From the NCBI RefSeq assembly GCF_904063055.1, contig NZ_CAJFCN010000021.1:1-56936 (forward strand): 56,936 nt of DNA. Reading direction: 5' to 3'. The DNA is from Pseudomonas paracarnis (GTDB lineage: Bacteria; Pseudomonadota; Gammaproteobacteria; Pseudomonadales; Pseudomonadaceae). The notes below the pieces were generated by a model. The model made no database searches. It was not told the origin of the DNA and was given only the letters and a program-made list of their open reading frames with translations. The translations under genes were made by a program, and so were the position numbers. Shown here piece by piece: positions 16,688 through 25,450 of this stretch (position 1 is its first letter; every line of letters starts with the position of its first letter).

Positions 16688-17973
16688 TGCGGTTTTTTAT
16701 CCGAAGAGCTGTCTGACGCGCCCTCACCGAGGGCAAAGAGTTCCTGGGCCATGGCCAGCGCATCGAGGCGGCCTTCGGCGGTAAGCTTTTTCAACTGGAC
16801 GCTAGGCGCGTGAAGCAGTTTGTTGGTCAGGCCACGGGCCAATTGCATCAGCACCTCTTCGGCGCCACTGCCATTGGCCAGCATGCGCTGGGCCTTGAGC
16901 AACTCTTCATCACGCAGGCGTTCACCCTGCTGACGATACGCCTTGAGCACATCCACTGCCGCCAGTTCACGCAGGCGCACCATGAAATCTTCGGCACCGG
17001 TGCTGACCATTTCCTCGGCGGCCTGGGCGGCACCCTGCCGGCTCTTGAGGTTTTCAGCGACCACTTCATGCAGATCATCAACGCTATAGAGGTAAACGTC
17101 GTCCAACTCGCCGACTTCGGGCTCGATATCCCGGGGAACGGCGATATCCACCATGAAGATCGGCTTGTGCTTGCGCAGCTTCAACGCGCTCTCGACCGCG
17201 CCCTTGCCCAGAATCGGCAATTGGCTGGCGGTGGAACTGATGACGATATCACTGCGTACCAGTTCAGCGGGAATGTCCGACAGCAGCACCGCATGCGCAC
17301 CGAACTGCTCGGCCAGAATGCTGGCGCGCTCCAGGGTGCGGTTGGCGACCACGATGCGCTTCACGCCAAGATCGTGCAGGTGACGGGCTACCAGGGTGAT
17401 GGTTTCACCAGCGCCGATCAGCAGGGCCTGGCTGCGCTGCAAGTCGCTGAAAATCTGCTTGGCCAGGCTCACAGCGGCAAAGGCCACGGACACCGGGTTT
17501 TCGCCGATGGCCGTATCGGTACGCACTTGCTTGGCGGAATTGAAGGTGGCCTGGAACAGGCGGCCCAGCAATGGGCCGACGGTGCCGGCCTCGCGCGCCA
17601 CGGCGTAGGCGGACTTCATCTGGCCGAGAATCTGCGGTTCACCCAACACCAGCGAGTCAAGACCGGCCGCCACGCGCATCATGTGACGAACTGCCGCATC
17701 CTCTTCATGCACATAAGCGCTGGCGCGCAGGTCATCGAGGCTCAAATGGTGATAATCGGCCAGCCAGCGCAGCACCACATCCGCCGAGAGATGTTCCTGC
17801 TCTATATAGAGCTCGCTGCGATTGCAGGTCGAAAGAATCGCAGCTTCGCGGCTGTCGGTAAGCCGGCAGAGCTGCTGCAGGGCCTCAACCAACTGCTCTG
17901 GCGTAAACGCCACGCGCTCGCGCACGTCTACGGAGGCAGTCTTGTGGTTAATACCGAGTGCGAGGAAGGCCAT
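16684..17973 (-). CDS. hemA: glutamyl-tRNA reductase
   Basis: This enzyme reduces glutamyl-tRNA to glutamate-1-semialdehyde, the first committed step of tetrapyrrole synthesis by the C5 pathway. The 429-residue protein has the family motifs LGINHKTASVDVRERVAF, LSTCNRSELY with the nucleophilic cysteine, and the NADPH-domain stretch ALLIGAGETI. It is the first gene of a five-gene minus-strand operon and divergent from the TPR lipoprotein gene. Confidence 0.98.
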   Translation of the reverse strand: MAFLALGINHKTASVDVRERVAFTPEQLVEALQQLCRLTDSREAAILSTCNRSELYIEQEHLSADVVLRWLADYHHLSLDDLRASAYVHEEDAAVRHMMRVAAGLDSLVLGEPQILGQMKSAYAVAREAGTVGPLLGRLFQATFNSAKQVRTDTAIGENPVSVAFAAVSLAKQIFSDLQRSQALLIGAGETITLVARHLHDLGVKRIVVANRTLERASILAEQFGAHAVLLSDIPAELVRSDIVISSTASQLPILGKGAVESALKLRKHKPIFMVDIAVPRDIEPEVGELDDVYLYSVDDLHEVVAENLKSRQGAAQAAEEMVSTGAEDFMVRLRELAAVDVLKAYRQQGERLRDEELLKAQRMLANGSGAEEVLMQLARGLTNKLLHAPSVQLKKLTAEGRLDALAMAQELFALGEGASDSSSDKKPQ

Positions 17974-18080
17974 TCAATATCGCTGATGATGTCGGGAAGC
18001 CGACAATTGTCCTACTTCGAAAGATCCAGAACAACCACCGTCGTCTATTGTCCCTATATCTTATGCCTATCAATGCACTT

Positions 18081-18110
18081 TTGTAGGAGCGAGCAAGCTC
18101 GCGCCTACAA
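18081..18110. repeat. single REP-like inverted repeat
   Basis: TTGTAGG(AGC)GAGC and GCTC(GCG)CCTACAA arms form a hairpin in the 244-base gap between the divergent hemA and TPR genes. It resembles the TGTAGGAGCGAG-type REP subtype rather than the GTGGGAGC subtype elsewhere in the window. Its position upstream of hemA makes an effect on promoters possible. Confidence 0.7.
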
Positions 18111-18217
18111 AGGAAAGGCAAAAGGCAGCAATAGTCGTATTCCGAGTGCCCCGGTTATGTTTGGCCGAAGGCTTGTGTCATGATGATCCGACCGCAGGTT
18201 AGTCGTCCTCTTCCTAT

Positions 18218-19942
18218 ATGAATAGATCTTCCGCGTTGCTCCTCGCTTTTGTCTTCCTCAGCGGCTGCCAGGCCATGGCACCCGTGTCGCCGGACGCTAC
18301 GTCGCCGGTGGAAGACAGCACTCCCGCCCCTGAAAAACCCAAGGTTTATTCCTCGTTCAGTGAAGAAACGATCTACAGCCTGCTGACCGCTGAACTGGCC
18401 GGCCAGCGCAATCGCTTCGATATTGCACTGGATAATTACGTGACCCAGGCCATCAACACCCAGGACCCGGGGATTTCCGAGCGAGCGTTTCGCATCGCCG
18501 AATACCTGGGCGCCGACCAGGCAGCGCTGGACACCTCGCTGATCTGGGCCAAAAACGCGCCGGATGATCTGGAAGCCCAACGCGCCGCGGCGGTGCAACT
18601 GGCGCGTGCCGGGCGCTATGACGACTCCATGGTCTATATGGAGAAGGTTCTGCAGGGCAAGGGCGACACACATTTTGACTTTCTTGCGCTATCGGCCGCC
18701 GACACCGACCAGGACACGCGCAACGGCCTGATGAAGAGTTTCGATCGCCTGCTGCAAAAGCATCCGAAGAACAGCCAGTTGATTTTCGGCAAGGCCCTGC
18801 TGCTGCAACAGGACGATGAAGCCGACGCCGCGCTCAACCTCTTGGAACAGAACCCGCCGGAAGAAGGCGAAATCGCGCCGATCCTGTTGCGTGCACGCCT
18901 GCTGCAAAGCCTTAACCGCGGCAAGGAAGCGATTCCGCTGCTGGAAAAAAGCATCAAGAAATACCCCGGCGACAAGCGCCTGCTCCTGACCTATGCACGC
19001 ATGCTGGTTGAGCAGGACCGTATGGAAGACGCCAAAGTGCAGTTCGCCAACCTGGTCCAGCAATACCCGGACGACGACGAACTGCGTTATTCCCTGGCAT
19101 TGGTGTGCCTGGAAGCCAAGGCCTGGGACGAGGCCAAGGGCTACCTGCAAGAGCTGATCGAACGTGACAGCCACGTGGATTCGGCGCACTTGAACCTGGG
19201 CCGCATCGCTGAAGAGCGCAACGACCCGCAGGCGGCCCTGCTTGAATACGCCCAAGTCGGCCCCGGCAATGATTATCTGCCAGCGCAGTTGCGCCAAGCC
19301 GACATCCTGATGAGCAACGGCCGCACCGACGAAGCGGAAAAACGCCTGGCCGCGGCCCGCGATGCCGAGCCGGACTATGCGATCCAGCTGTACCTGATCC
19401 AGGCCGAGACCTTATCGGCCAACAAGCAGGGCGAACGCGCCTGGAAGTTATTGCAACAGGCGTTGCTGCAATACCCCGACGATTTGAACCTGCTGTACAC
19501 CCGCGCCATGCAGGCGGAAAAACGCAATGACCTGGCGCAGTTGGAGAAAGACCTGCGCCTGATCATCAAGCGTGACCCGGACAACGCCATGGCCCTTAAC
19601 GCCCTGGGCTACACCTTGTCCGATCGCACCACGCGCTACGCCGAAGCCAAGGTGCTGATCGAACAGGCCCACGCGCTCAACCCGGAAGACCCGGCCGTAC
19701 TCGACAGCCTGGGCTGGGTGAATTACCGCCTGGGCAACCTCGACGAGGCCGAGCGCTTGCTGCGCCAGGCGCTGGAGCGTTTCCCGGACCAGGAAGTTGC
19801 CGCACACCTGGGCGAAGTGCTCTGGGCCAATGGCAAGCAGCGCGAAGCCCGACAAATCTGGGAAAAGTTCCTCAAGGAACAACCCGACAGCCCTATCCTG
19901 CGCAGCACCATCAAGCGCCTGACCGGATCCGAGACCCTTTAA
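18218..19942 (+). CDS. tetratricopeptide-repeat lipoprotein
   Basis: The 574-residue protein begins with a lipoprotein signal (LLLAFVFLSGC). A long run of tetratricopeptide repeats follows, such as ALNALGYTLSDRTTRYAEAKVLIEQA, continuing to the end. The homologue sits upstream of lolB across pseudomonads; a partner role at the outer membrane is likely but unproved. It stands four bases upstream of lolB and probably shares its transcript. Confidence 0.88.
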   Translation: MNRSSALLLAFVFLSGCQAMAPVSPDATSPVEDSTPAPEKPKVYSSFSEETIYSLLTAELAGQRNRFDIALDNYVTQAINTQDPGISERAFRIAEYLGADQAALDTSLIWAKNAPDDLEAQRAAAVQLARAGRYDDSMVYMEKVLQGKGDTHFDFLALSAADTDQDTRNGLMKSFDRLLQKHPKNSQLIFGKALLLQQDDEADAALNLLEQNPPEEGEIAPILLRARLLQSLNRGKEAIPLLEKSIKKYPGDKRLLLTYARMLVEQDRMEDAKVQFANLVQQYPDDDELRYSLALVCLEAKAWDEAKGYLQELIERDSHVDSAHLNLGRIAEERNDPQAALLEYAQVGPGNDYLPAQLRQADILMSNGRTDEAEKRLAAARDAEPDYAIQLYLIQAETLSANKQGERAWKLLQQALLQYPDDLNLLYTRAMQAEKRNDLAQLEKDLRLIIKRDPDNAMALNALGYTLSDRTTRYAEAKVLIEQAHALNPEDPAVLDSLGWVNYRLGNLDEAERLLRQALERFPDQEVAAHLGEVLWANGKQREARQIWEKFLKEQPDSPILRSTIKRLTGSETL

Positions 19943-19946
19943 GCTT

Positions 19947-20564
19947 ATGTTCTTGCGCCACATTATCGTTTTCAGTTTCATCGCCCTGCTCGCCGGTTGC
20001 GCGGGCATCGGCAGCCGTGAATCCGTTGAAGGCCAGGGCAACCCGGCACAATGGAAACAACACAAGGACCAGCTCAGCAGCATCGATGGCTGGCAGATCG
20101 AGGGCAAGGTCGGGGTGCGTGCGCCGAAAGACTCCGGCAGCGGCACCCTGTTCTGGCTGCAACGCCAGGACTACTACGACATTCGCCTCTCGGGCCCCCT
20201 GGGTCGTGGCGCAGCCCGCCTGACTGGCAGGCCAGGGCAAGTAAGCCTGGAAGTGGCCAATCAGGGCCGCTACGAGGCAACCTCTCCGGAAGAACTGCTG
20301 GAGCAGCAGATTGGCTGGAAGCTGCCCGTCTCTCATCTGGTCTGGTGGGTCCGCGGCCTGCCGGCACCTGACAGCAAGAGCCGGCTGAGCCTCAATGGCG
20401 ACAGCCGCCTCGCCACCCTGGAGCAGGATGGCTGGCAGGTCGAATATTTGAGCTACGTGGAGCAAAGCGGCTATTGGCTTCCCGAACGTATCAAGCTGCA
20501 TGGCACCGACCTTGATGTCACGCTGGTGATCAAGGACTGGCAACCGCGCAAACTGGGGCAATAA
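19947..20564 (+). CDS. lolB: outer-membrane lipoprotein receptor LolB
   Basis: LolB accepts lipoproteins from the carrier LolA and inserts them into the outer membrane. The 205-residue precursor has a lipobox (ALLAGC, Cys18) and the family core GWQIEGKVGVRAP, VSHLVWWVRGLPAP and DLDVTLVIKDW. It lies between the TPR gene and ispE, as in other pseudomonads. Confidence 0.95.
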   Translation: MFLRHIIVFSFIALLAGCAGIGSRESVEGQGNPAQWKQHKDQLSSIDGWQIEGKVGVRAPKDSGSGTLFWLQRQDYYDIRLSGPLGRGAARLTGRPGQVSLEVANQGRYEATSPEELLEQQIGWKLPVSHLVWWVRGLPAPDSKSRLSLNGDSRLATLEQDGWQVEYLSYVEQSGYWLPERIKLHGTDLDVTLVIKDWQPRKLGQ

Positions 20565-20565
20565 C

Positions 20566-21417
20566 GTGTCCGCACAAAAATTGACCCTGCCCTCCCCGGC
20601 CAAGCTCAACCTGATGCTGCACATCCTTGGCCGTCGTGAAGATGGCTACCACGAGTTGCAGACGCTGTTTCAGTTTCTCGACTACGGCGATGAGCTGACC
20701 TTTGCCGTGCGTGAGGATGGCGTAATCCAACTGCACACCGAATTCGACGGCGTGCCCCACGACAGCAATCTGATTGTGCGGGCAGCCAAAAAACTTCAGG
20801 CACAATCCGGCTGCCCACTTGGCATTGATATCTGGATCGACAAAATCCTGCCCATGGGCGGGGGTATCGGTGGCGGCAGCTCCAATGCCGCGACCACTTT
20901 GTTGGGCCTAAATCACTTATGGCAACTGGGCTGGGACCACGATCGCCTTGCTGCGCTGGGCCTCACGCTGGGCGCCGACGTCCCGGTTTTCGTGCGGGGG
21001 CACGCCGCATTTGCTGAAGGCGTTGGGGAGAAACTCACCCCTGTAGAGCCCGAAGAACCTTGGTATGTCGTGCTGGTGCCGCAAGTATCTGTAAGTACAG
21101 CAGAAATTTTTTCAGATCCGTTGTTGACACGTAACTCTTCTCCCATTAAAGTGCGCCCCGTTCCCAAGGGAAACAGTCGAAATGACTGCTTACCGGTTGT
21201 AGCAAGGCGTTATCCAGAGGTACGTAACGCTTTGAATTTGTTAGGTAAATTTACCGAAGCAAAATTAACCGGCACTGGAAGTTGTGTGTTTGGGGGCTTC
21301 CCAAGCAAAGCTGAAGCTGATAAAGTCTCGGCCCTTCTTACAGAGACCCTTACAGGGTTTGTAGCAAAAGGAAGCAACGTTTCGATGTTGCATCGCAAGC
21401 TGCAAAGTCTGCTCTAA
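20566..21417 (+). CDS. ispE: 4-diphosphocytidyl-2-C-methyl-D-erythritol kinase
   Basis: This GHMP kinase phosphorylates CDP-methylerythritol in the non-mevalonate isoprenoid pathway. The 283-residue protein has SPAKLNLMLHILGRREDGYHEL at the start and the ATP loop PMGGGIGGGSSNAAT. It uses a GTG start one base after the lolB stop. From about 21090 the gene is noticeably richer in A and T than its first half, without loss of frame. tRNA-Gln follows after 37 bases. Confidence 0.95.
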   Translation: MSAQKLTLPSPAKLNLMLHILGRREDGYHELQTLFQFLDYGDELTFAVREDGVIQLHTEFDGVPHDSNLIVRAAKKLQAQSGCPLGIDIWIDKILPMGGGIGGGSSNAATTLLGLNHLWQLGWDHDRLAALGLTLGADVPVFVRGHAAFAEGVGEKLTPVEPEEPWYVVLVPQVSVSTAEIFSDPLLTRNSSPIKVRPVPKGNSRNDCLPVVARRYPEVRNALNLLGKFTEAKLTGTGSCVFGGFPSKAEADKVSALLTETLTGFVAKGSNVSMLHRKLQSLL

Positions 21418-21454
21418 AAGGAACCGAGTGTTAGGCACTCGTTGCAACAGATAC

Positions 21455-21529
21455 AGGGGCGTCGCCAAGCGGTAAGGCAGCAGGTTTTGATCCTGCCATG
21501 CGTTGGTTCGAATCCAGCCGCCCCTGCCA
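21455..21529 (+). tRNA. tRNA-Gln (anticodon TTG)
   Basis: A complete cloverleaf: acceptor AGGGGCG pairs with CGCCCCT, followed by discriminator G and an encoded CCA. The anticodon loop TTTTGAT inside stem GCAGG/CCTGC gives anticodon TTG, and the T loop GGTTCGAATC is present. The position between ispE and prs is the standard pseudomonad arrangement. Confidence 0.97.
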
Positions 21530-21575
21530 TTTTCTAATACTCATCCAGGTTACCCTCAGCCTCTAGGTACTGCGC

Positions 21576-22517
21576 GTGTCCAAGATGATGGTCTTTACGG
21601 GGAATGCCAACCCCGATCTGGCTCGACGTGTCGTACGTCAGCTGCATATCCCTCTCGGTGACATCTCTGTCGGTAAATTCTCCGACGGCGAAATTACAGC
21701 CGAGATCAATGAAAATGTCCGCGGTAAAGACGTCTTCATTATTCAGCCGACCTGCGCTCCGACCAACGATAACCTGATGGAACTCGTCGTGATGGCTGAT
21801 GCCTTCCGCCGCTCCTCAGCGACTCGAATCACAGCTGTAATCCCTTACTTTGGTTATGCCCGTCAGGATCGCCGTCCGCGCTCCGCACGTGTAGCTATCA
21901 GCGCGAAAGTCGTTGCTGACATGCTGACCGTGGTAGGTATCGACCGTGTGCTCACGGTTGACCTGCACGCTGACCAAATCCAGGGGTTCTTCGATATTCC
22001 GGTAGATAACATCTACGGCTCCCCCGTCCTGGTGGATGACATCGAAGACCAGCGCTTTGAAAACCTGATGATCGTGTCCCCGGACATTGGTGGCGTCGTG
22101 CGTGCACGGGCTGTTGCCAAATCCCTGGGCGTGGACCTCGGGATCATCGACAAACGCCGCGAGAAAGCCAATCACTCTGAAGTGATGCATATCATCGGTG
22201 ATGTCGAAGGGCGTACCTGTATTCTGGTTGATGACATGGTCGACACCGCCGGCACGCTGTGCCACGCGGCGAAAGCCTTGAAAGAGCACGGTGCAGCAAA
22301 AGTCTTCGCCTACTGCACACACCCTGTGCTGTCGGGCCGAGCGATCGAAAACATCGAGAACTCCGTGCTGGACGAACTGGTGGTGACCAACACCATCCCG
22401 TTGTCCGCCGCAGCTCAAGCCTGTGCACGTATCCGCCAACTGGATATTGCACCGGTCGTTGCCGAAGCGGTTCGCCGCATCAGCAATGAAGAATCGATCA
22501 GCGCGATGTTCCGTTAA
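21576..22517 (+). CDS. prs: ribose-phosphate pyrophosphokinase
   Basis: This enzyme makes PRPP from ribose-5-phosphate and ATP for nucleotide, histidine and tryptophan synthesis. The 313-residue protein has the signature VDLHADQIQGFFDIPVDN and the PRPP loop ILVDDMVDTAGT. A GTG start at 21576 fits the canonical N terminus SKMMVFTGNANPDLA. A strong terminator follows. Confidence 0.98.
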   Translation: MSKMMVFTGNANPDLARRVVRQLHIPLGDISVGKFSDGEITAEINENVRGKDVFIIQPTCAPTNDNLMELVVMADAFRRSSATRITAVIPYFGYARQDRRPRSARVAISAKVVADMLTVVGIDRVLTVDLHADQIQGFFDIPVDNIYGSPVLVDDIEDQRFENLMIVSPDIGGVVRARAVAKSLGVDLGIIDKRREKANHSEVMHIIGDVEGRTCILVDDMVDTAGTLCHAAKALKEHGAAKVFAYCTHPVLSGRAIENIENSVLDELVVTNTIPLSAAAQACARIRQLDIAPVVAEAVRRISNEESISAMFR

Positions 22518-22547
22518 GGGTCAAACCAACGGATCACCTCACTGACG

Positions 22548-22590
22548 AAAAGCGCCCCGCCCCAGCATTCCGCTGGGGCGGGGCTTTTTT
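22548..22590 (+). terminator. Rho-independent terminator after prs
   Basis: A 12-bp perfect stem (CCCCGCCCCAGC at 22555-22566 with GCTGGGGCGGGG at 22572-22583) and a 5-base loop is followed by C and six T. It separates prs from rplY. Confidence 0.93.
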
Positions 22591-22654
22591 GCCCATATCG
22601 AGTTCGGCGCTGGTCGCAAACGCCCCTCGATGATGGCTATTTTGGAGATACAAC

Positions 22655-23254
22655 ATGAACGAATTTACTCTGAACGCCCAAGCGCGTACTGACCTGGGGA
22701 AAGGTGCGAGCCGCCGCCTGCGTCACGCCGCCAACATCCCAGCCGTTGTCTACGGTGGTAACAAGCCTGCTGAATCCGTGACCATCCTGGCCAAGGAAAT
22801 CGCCAAGCTGTTCGAAAACGAAGCTGCCTACAGCCACGTTATCGAGCTGAACGTCGACGGCGCCAAGCAGAACGTCATCGTTAAAGCGATGCAGCGTCAC
22901 CCTTCCAAGCAGTTCATCATGCACGCTGACTTCGTTCGCGTTGTAGCTGGCCAGAAACTGACCGCCATCGTGCCTGTGCACTTTGTGGGTGAAGAAGCTC
23001 CGGTCAAGAAAGGCGGCGAGATCTCTCACGTCCTGAACGAAATCGAAGTGACCTGCCTGCCGAAAGACCTGCCTGAGTTCATCGAAGTCGACCTGTCGGC
23101 TCTGGAAATCGGCGCCATCGTTCACCTGTCCGACCTCAAGGCCCCTAAAGGCGTTGAGTTTGTCGCACTGGCTCACGGTGATGACAAAGCTGTTGCCAAC
23201 GTTCACGCTCCACGCGTTGCTCCAGAAGAAGCTGAAGAAGGCGCTGCAGAGTAA
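22655..23254 (+). CDS. rplY: ribosomal protein bL25 (CTC form)
   Basis: This 50S subunit protein binds 5S rRNA. The 199-residue product is the long CTC/TL5 form: an L25 domain in about the first 95 residues (ARTDLGKGASRRLR) followed by the beta-rich CTC domain and an acidic tail EEAEEGAAE. A good GGAG ribosome-binding site precedes it. pth follows after 167 bases. Confidence 0.97.
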   Translation: MNEFTLNAQARTDLGKGASRRLRHAANIPAVVYGGNKPAESVTILAKEIAKLFENEAAYSHVIELNVDGAKQNVIVKAMQRHPSKQFIMHADFVRVVAGQKLTAIVPVHFVGEEAPVKKGGEISHVLNEIEVTCLPKDLPEFIEVDLSALEIGAIVHLSDLKAPKGVEFVALAHGDDKAVANVHAPRVAPEEAEEGAAE

Positions 23255-23421
23255 TTCACTCTGTATTGCCGGAGCTTGAGGAAACATCGCGGACCGAAAC
23301 GTAGCGAGAAAGCGGGCGATAACGCGGCGTTTACTCTTGAGTAAATGATGTAGTGTCGTCCACTTTCGCCGCACCTGGGTACGGCGATGTTATCCACAAC
23401 TCCAAAGGAAGGGCTCCTGTC

Positions 23422-24006
23422 GTGACTGCCATTAAACTGATCGTTGGCCTGGGAAATCCAGGCGCCGAATACGAACAGACCCGGCATAACGCGGGGGCCC
23501 TTTTTGTTGAGCGCATCGCCCACGCCCAAGGCGTCAACCTGGTGGCCGATCGCAAATATTTTGGCCTGACCGGGCGCTTCTCGCACCAGGGTCAGGATGT
23601 TCGTCTACTGATTCCCACCACCTATATGAACCGCAGCGGCCAGGCTGTCGCGGCGCTTGCGGGCTTCTTCCGGATCAAACCCGAAGAAATCCTGGTGGCC
23701 CATGACGAACTGGACCTGCCGCCCGGCGTAGCCAAGCTCAAGCTCGGCGGTGGGCATGGTGGGCACAATGGCCTGCGTGACATCATCGCGCAGTTGGGCA
23801 ATCAGAATAATTTTTACCGTCTGCGGCTCGGCATTGGCCACCCAGGCGTTGCCAGTATGGTTTCAAATTTCGTCCTGGGTCGTGCGCCACGCGCCGAACA
23901 GGAAAAACTCGATGCCAGCATCGATTTTGCCCTCGGCGTGCTGCCGGATATCTTCGCCGGTGAATGGAACCGTGCGATGAAAAACCTGCACAGCCAGAAG
24001 GCCTGA
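23422..24006 (+). CDS. pth: peptidyl-tRNA hydrolase
   Basis: This enzyme releases peptides from prematurely dropped peptidyl-tRNA. The 194-residue protein starts with GTG and shows KLIVGLGNPGAEYEQTRHNAG with the catalytic histidine, then HDELDLPPG and GGGHGGHNGL. An upstream in-frame start at 23353 would add 23 residues without family similarity and is rejected. A perfect TTTACTC-TT-GAGTAAA palindrome lies 77 bases upstream (23330-23345). ychF follows after 22 bases. Confidence 0.96.
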   Translation: MTAIKLIVGLGNPGAEYEQTRHNAGALFVERIAHAQGVNLVADRKYFGLTGRFSHQGQDVRLLIPTTYMNRSGQAVAALAGFFRIKPEEILVAHDELDLPPGVAKLKLGGGHGGHNGLRDIIAQLGNQNNFYRLRLGIGHPGVASMVSNFVLGRAPRAEQEKLDASIDFALGVLPDIFAGEWNRAMKNLHSQKA

Positions 24007-24028
24007 CTCTTATCCGAGGGGAAACACC

Positions 24029-25129
24029 ATGGGATTCAATTGCGGCATCGTCGGCCTGCCCAACGTCGGCAAGTCCACCCTGTTCAACGCCCTGACCAAG
24101 TCCGGTATTGCGGCGGAGAACTTCCCCTTCTGCACCATCGAACCCAACAGCGGCATCGTGCCGATGCCGGACCCGCGTCTTGACGCACTGGCGGCCATCG
24201 TCAATCCCAAGCGCATCCTGCCGACCACCATGGAGTTCGTCGACATCGCGGGCCTCGTCGCCGGCGCCTCGAAAGGTGAAGGCCTGGGCAACAAGTTCCT
24301 GGCCAACATCCGCGAAACCGATGCTATCGCCCACGTGGTCCGCTGCTTTGAAGACGAGAACGTGATTCACGTCTCCAACAGCGTCGACCCCAAGCGCGAC
24401 ATCGAGATCATCGACCTGGAACTGATCTTCGCCGACCTCGACAGCTGTGAAAAGCAACTGCAGAAAGTCGCGCGTAACGCCAAGGGCGGCGACAAGGATG
24501 CAGTGGTCCAGAAGGGCCTGCTGGAGCAGCTGATCGCGCACTTCACCGAAGGCAAGCCTGCGCGCAGCCTGATGAAGAACATGGGGGCCGATGAGAAGGC
24601 CGTGATCAAGGGCTTCCACCTGTTGACCACCAAGCCTGTGATGTACATCGCCAACGTTGCCGAAGACGGCTTCGAGAACAACCCGCTGCTCGACGTGGTC
24701 AAGGCTATTGCCGACGAAGAAGGCGCCATCGTTGTTCCGGTGTGCAACAAGATCGAAGCGGAAATCGCCGAGCTCGATGACGGCGAAGAAAAGGACATGT
24801 TCCTCGAGGCCCTGGGCCTGGAAGAGCCTGGCCTGAACCGCGTGATCCGCGCAGGCTACGAAATGCTCAACCTGCAGACCTACTTCACCGCCGGTGTCGA
24901 AGAAGTCCGCGCCTGGACCGTCAAGGTCGGTGCTACCGCGCCACAGGCTGCTGGCGTGATCCACACCGACTTTGAGAAAGGCTTCATCCGCGCCGAAGTG
25001 ATCGCCTACAACGACTTCATCCAGTTCAAGGGTGAAGCCGGTGCCAAGGAAGCCGGTAAATGGCGCCTGGAAGGCAAGGACTACATTGTTAAAGATGGCG
25101 ATGTGATGCACTTCCGCTTTAACGTGTAA
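24029..25129 (+). CDS. ychF: redox-regulated ribosome-binding ATPase YchF
   Basis: A 366-residue Obg-related ATPase with the P-loop GLPNVGKSTLFNALT and switch region VDIAGLVAGASKGEGLGNKFL. A coiled-coil insert lies in the middle, and a C-terminal TGS domain ends KDYIVKDGDVMHFRFNV. The pth-ychF pair is conserved. In P. aeruginosa the next feature is tRNA-Met; here an 18-kb type III secretion cluster intervenes. Confidence 0.97.
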   Translation: MGFNCGIVGLPNVGKSTLFNALTKSGIAAENFPFCTIEPNSGIVPMPDPRLDALAAIVNPKRILPTTMEFVDIAGLVAGASKGEGLGNKFLANIRETDAIAHVVRCFEDENVIHVSNSVDPKRDIEIIDLELIFADLDSCEKQLQKVARNAKGGDKDAVVQKGLLEQLIAHFTEGKPARSLMKNMGADEKAVIKGFHLLTTKPVMYIANVAEDGFENNPLLDVVKAIADEEGAIVVPVCNKIEAEIAELDDGEEKDMFLEALGLEEPGLNRVIRAGYEMLNLQTYFTAGVEEVRAWTVKVGATAPQAAGVIHTDFEKGFIRAEVIAYNDFIQFKGEAGAKEAGKWRLEGKDYIVKDGDVMHFRFNV

Positions 25130-25155
25130 GCACCACCGCAGTATTGACTGCGAAC

Positions 25156-25185
25156 AAAAAGCCGATGCATTGCATCGGCTTTTTT
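25156..25185 (+). terminator. Rho-independent terminator after ychF
   Basis: A 10-bp stem (AGCCGATGCA with TGCATCGGCT) flanked by A-rich and T-rich runs, forming a bidirectional-looking terminator 30 bases after the ychF stop codon. Confidence 0.92.
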
Positions 25186-25450
25186 GTGGCCGGTATTTAA
25201 GCTTACAAATAAAAACACATATCCAAATACTCAACTATCTCAGAATCTTCCTACTTACCTTTTTCGACGCTTTAACCAAACTAAAGCCGAGCACATTAAA
25301 AACTTAAACTTACAGTCATTTTCCTACATTATTCCGGCACATAACTACCTCTTCGCCGGGTGACAACTTTTATATTCTGCGTTCTACTGAGTTGGCGCTT
25401 GCACACCGTCCTTCTACAGTGAAGTACTAGCGAACAGGGAGTACACATCG
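25186..25450. other. AT-rich junction before the secretion cluster
   Basis: No gene is visible. Base composition changes sharply to AT-rich after the ychF terminator, consistent with the left boundary of an inserted cluster. A possible promoter for the activator gene is TTGGCG (25392-25397), 17 bases, TACAGT (25415-25420). AGGGAG precedes the start at 25451. I find no partial copy of tRNA-Met or an obvious direct repeat here. Confidence 0.5.

Noticed and set aside
25186..25450. Duplicated 3-prime end of tRNA-Met marking an island attachment site
   Set aside because: I looked for the last bases of tRNA-Met in this border region and found none; no integrase is present.
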